Positions 13,261 to 15,300 of a stretch of DNA of 15,300 nt are shown here, one piece after another (position 1 is the stretch's first letter; every line of letters starts with the position of its first letter). Below the pieces are notes generated by a model that saw only the letters and a program-made list of their open reading frames with translations, searched no databases and had not been told where the DNA came from. The stretch comes from CAZTLE01 sp964614415. Its GTDB lineage: Bacteria > Bacteroidota > Bacteroidia > Flavobacteriales > Flavobacteriaceae. The position numbers and the translations under genes were made by a program. The DNA lies in contig CAZTLE010000095.1 of assembly GCA_964614415.1 (NCBI GenBank), forward strand, positions 1-15,300. Reading direction: 5' to 3'.

Positions 13261-15300
13261 CCAACGCACAAACCAACCAAGGGCTAAGAGGAAGACTCGC
13301 ACATCTAAAAAAAAGAAAAAAACGCGCAAAAAAATCCAATTTGCGTTTTCCCGACAACACAAGATACTTTTAGGTAGCTTTTTGGCTATTGTTGGGCTGG
13401 GCATGCTATTCTCCATAGGGTCTTATTTCTTCAGTTGGAAGGCCGATATGAGTGAGGTAGGCCTTTCCGGCCAGGACGCCGATACCGAAAACTGGTTGAG
13501 CGTCGTTGGGAATGGCATTGGTGATTTTATGGTGTTAAAAGGCTTTGGTATTTCGGCTTTGATACTGGCCTTTCTCACCTTATTGAGTGGTATATACTAC
13601 TTCTTTGATTACGCTAAAAAGCAACTGCTCCGCTTTTGGTTCTGGGGCTTGCTGGTGATGATCTGGATATCTGTCTTTTTTGGATTCTTTACCGATCAAA
13701 GTTCGTTGCTAAGCGGTACCATTGGCTATGAGACCAACGACTGGCTACAGGCATATATAGGTTTTACCGGAACCGTTCTGTTATTGTTATTCTTACTCAT
13801 CGTATATCTGGTAGTGCGTTTGAAGATGACTCCGGAAGGAGTGGCTTCAGCTATTGGCCGAACGAAGAAGGAAATCGCGGCTGACTTTGCTTCTGAAGAA
13901 GTGGTGCCAGAGGGCCAACCGGCAGAAACCATAGAAAACATTTCAGAAGAAATTACACCGGAGGTCAATACAGTTGATCTTTCAACCCCTACCGAAACGC
14001 CGCCTCCCATTAAAGAAGAGGATACCGAGCTGGAGGGTATCGTACTAAAAACCACCGACGAGCCCGAGGTCGCTATGGAAGTGGAACAAGCTAAGGAAGA
14101 AGAAACCGTCGACGATGTTAGCAAGAAGATCGTTGAGGATTTTGGTGAATTCGATCCTACACTTGAACTGAGCAACTACCGGTTCCCAACAATCGATCTG
14201 CTTAAAGACTATGAAGGAGGTGCCGGGATTACCATCAATCAGGAAGAACTGGAAGAGAATAAGAATCGCATTGTAAACACCCTGAGCAACTACAAGATCG
14301 GGATTGCAAATATTAAGGCCACTGTAGGGCCTACGGTCACGCTTTACGAGATCGTACCTGAAGCCGGAATTCGTATTTCCAAGATTAAGAACCTGGAAGA
14401 CGATATCGCGCTCTCGCTTGCGGCTCTGGGCATTCGTATCATAGCTCCCATTCCCGGAAGGGGAACCATTGGTATAGAGGTACCAAATAAGAATCCGAGG
14501 ATTGTATCCATGCGTTCCGTAATTGCTTCACCGAAGTTCCAAAAACCCGAAATGGAGCTGCCTTTGGCATTGGGTAAAACCATCAGCAATGAAACCTTTG
14601 TGGTCGATCTGGCCAAAATGCCGCACTTGCTTATGGCGGGAGCGACAGGACAAGGGAAATCGGTTGGACTCAATGCAATTCTCACCTCCCTGCTCTACAA
14701 AAAGCATCCGGCTGAGGTTAAATTCGTACTGGTCGATCCTAAAAAGGTTGAACTCACACTCTACAACAAGATTGAAAGGCATTATCTGGCTAAACTGCCG
14801 GATACGGAAGAAGCCATTATTACCGATACGACCAAGGTGATCAATACGCTAAATTCCATGTGTATTGAGATGGATGCGCGCTACGACCTACTTAAGGATG
14901 CCATGGTACGTAACATCAAAGAGTACAACGCAAAGTTTAAAGCGCGTAAGTTAAATCCACATGACGGACACCGATACCTTCCCTATATTGTCCTTGTTAT
15001 CGATGAATTCGCCGATCTCATTATGACGGCCGGAAAGGAAGTGGAAACACCTATTGCTCGTCTGGCGCAGCTTGCCCGGGCCATTGGAATTCACCTGATC
15101 ATTGCGACGCAACGACCATCGGTTAATGTGATCACCGGGATCATTAAGGCTAATTTCCCGGCCCGAATTGCCTTCCGGGTAACGAGCAAGATCGATTCTC
15201 GGACTATCCTGGACAGCGCCGGTGCCGATCAGCTCATCGGACGGGGAGATATGCTCTACACTCAGGGCAATGATCTCATACGCTTGCAGTGTGCTTTTGT
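13250..15300 (+). CDS. ftsK: DNA translocase FtsK (3' end outside window)
   Basis: An open frame of 683 visible codons runs off the window end. FtsK couples septum formation to chromosome segregation, pumping DNA at the division site. Visible parts: a Lys/Arg-rich cytoplasmic start; four membrane helices (LLGSFLAIVGLGMLFSIGS, ISALILAFLTLLSGIYYFF, FWFWGLLVMIWISVFFGFF and a fourth around GTVLLLLFLLIVYLVV); an acidic linker; then the motor. Walker A is GATGQGKS at 14639-14662 and Walker B VLVIDEFADL near 14999-15019; ATQRPSVNVITG follows. The DNA-orienting gamma domain lies beyond the window. Start problem: relatives begin MAKKK-, and here the matching codons AKRKTRTSKKK are preceded by AGG (13280-13282), not ATG. 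The only upstream canonical option in frame is TTG at 13250, used here provisionally. Confidence 0.93.
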   Translation, partial: MYFYQRTNQPRAKRKTRTSKKKKKTRKKIQFAFSRQHKILLGSFLAIVGLGMLFSIGSYFFSWKADMSEVGLSGQDADTENWLSVVGNGIGDFMVLKGFGISALILAFLTLLSGIYYFFDYAKKQLLRFWFWGLLVMIWISVFFGFFTDQSSLLSGTIGYETNDWLQAYIGFTGTVLLLLFLLIVYLVVRLKMTPEGVASAIGRTKKEIAADFASEEVVPEGQPAETIENISEEITPEVNTVDLSTPTETPPPIKEEDTELEGIVLKTTDEPEVAMEVEQAKEEETVDDVSKKIVEDFGEFDPTLELSNYRFPTIDLLKDYEGGAGITINQEELEENKNRIVNTLSNYKIGIANIKATVGPTVTLYEIVPEAGIRISKIKNLEDDIALSLAALGIRIIAPIPGRGTIGIEVPNKNPRIVSMRSVIASPKFQKPEMELPLALGKTISNETFVVDLAKMPHLLMAGATGQGKSVGLNAILTSLLYKKHPAEVKFVLVDPKKVELTLYNKIERHYLAKLPDTEEAIITDTTKVINTLNSMCIEMDARYDLLKDAMVRNIKEYNAKFKARKLNPHDGHRYLPYIVLVIDEFADLIMTAGKEVETPIARLAQLARAIGIHLIIATQRPSVNVITGIIKANFPARIAFRVTSKIDSRTILDSAGADQLIGRGDMLYTQGNDLIRLQCAF

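Noticed and set aside
13183..13287. Small plus-strand frame of 34 codons starting at the terminator's T-run
   Set aside because: It starts inside the terminator, has no promoter upstream, and runs out of frame into the ftsK start region.
13726..14175. Serine-rich 149-codon minus-strand frame
   Set aside because: It is the antisense of the acidic, Glu/Thr-rich FtsK linker, which yields Ser-rich codons on the other strand.

Overview
The window looks like a chromosomal segment of a flavobacterium, probably a marine Flavobacteriaceae member. The grounds are the TonB receptor/FecR/ECF-sigma signalling genes, candidate promoters of the Bacteroidetes type (TAnnTTTG-like -7 boxes), the lack of strong Shine-Dalgarno sequences, S74-type fibre proteins with the Bacteroidetes 'AQVGIGT.SP' N-terminus, and the lysine-rich FtsK start region. 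No tRNA, rRNA, CRISPR array, insertion sequence or phage integrase was seen.

Layout. (1) 1-4535, minus strand: two neighbouring secreted repeat proteins. The downstream one (1-1969, C-terminus outside the window) is built from at least 33 fifteen-residue repeats. The upstream one (2088-4535) carries YadA-head-like repeats with a 17-residue register and ends in a peptidase S74/endosialidase-chaperone domain plus a coiled coil. (2) 4707-7180, plus strand: housekeeping genes nhaC, tpx and a diacylglycerol kinase, the last two overlapping by one base. A textbook UUCG terminator separates nhaC from tpx. (3) 7177-13113: a cell-surface signalling island. On the minus strand lie an ECF sigma factor (10903-11415), a 487-bp repeat-rich spacer, a FecR anti-sigma factor (9486-10415) and a TonB-dependent receptor with a STN signalling domain (7177-9489). 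A cysteine-rich lipoprotein with four Kazal-like modules (11551-13113) points the other way from the sigma gene. (4) 13250-15300, plus strand: ftsK, cut by the window end and lacking an ATG where one is expected.

The main discovery is a shared bipartite promoter-like motif, GTAGGGTA-N13-TTGTCTAACTA. It occurs upstream of both fecR (minus strand) and the Kazal-like lipoprotein gene (plus strand) with identical boxes and identical spacing. The gap from AGGGTA to TCTAAC is 16 bp, as expected for an ECF sigma promoter. The sigma gene itself has a housekeeping-type TAGCTTTG box instead. The inferred circuit is: ligand at the TonB receptor, STN domain, FecR, ECF sigma, then induction of fecR-receptor and of the divergent surface lipoprotein. 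This would tie a Kazal-like, possibly protease-inhibiting or ligand-binding, surface protein to a TonB signalling receptor. The signalling island sits between dgkA and ftsK, genes that I recall (not checked) as neighbours in many flavobacteria, so it may be an insertion.
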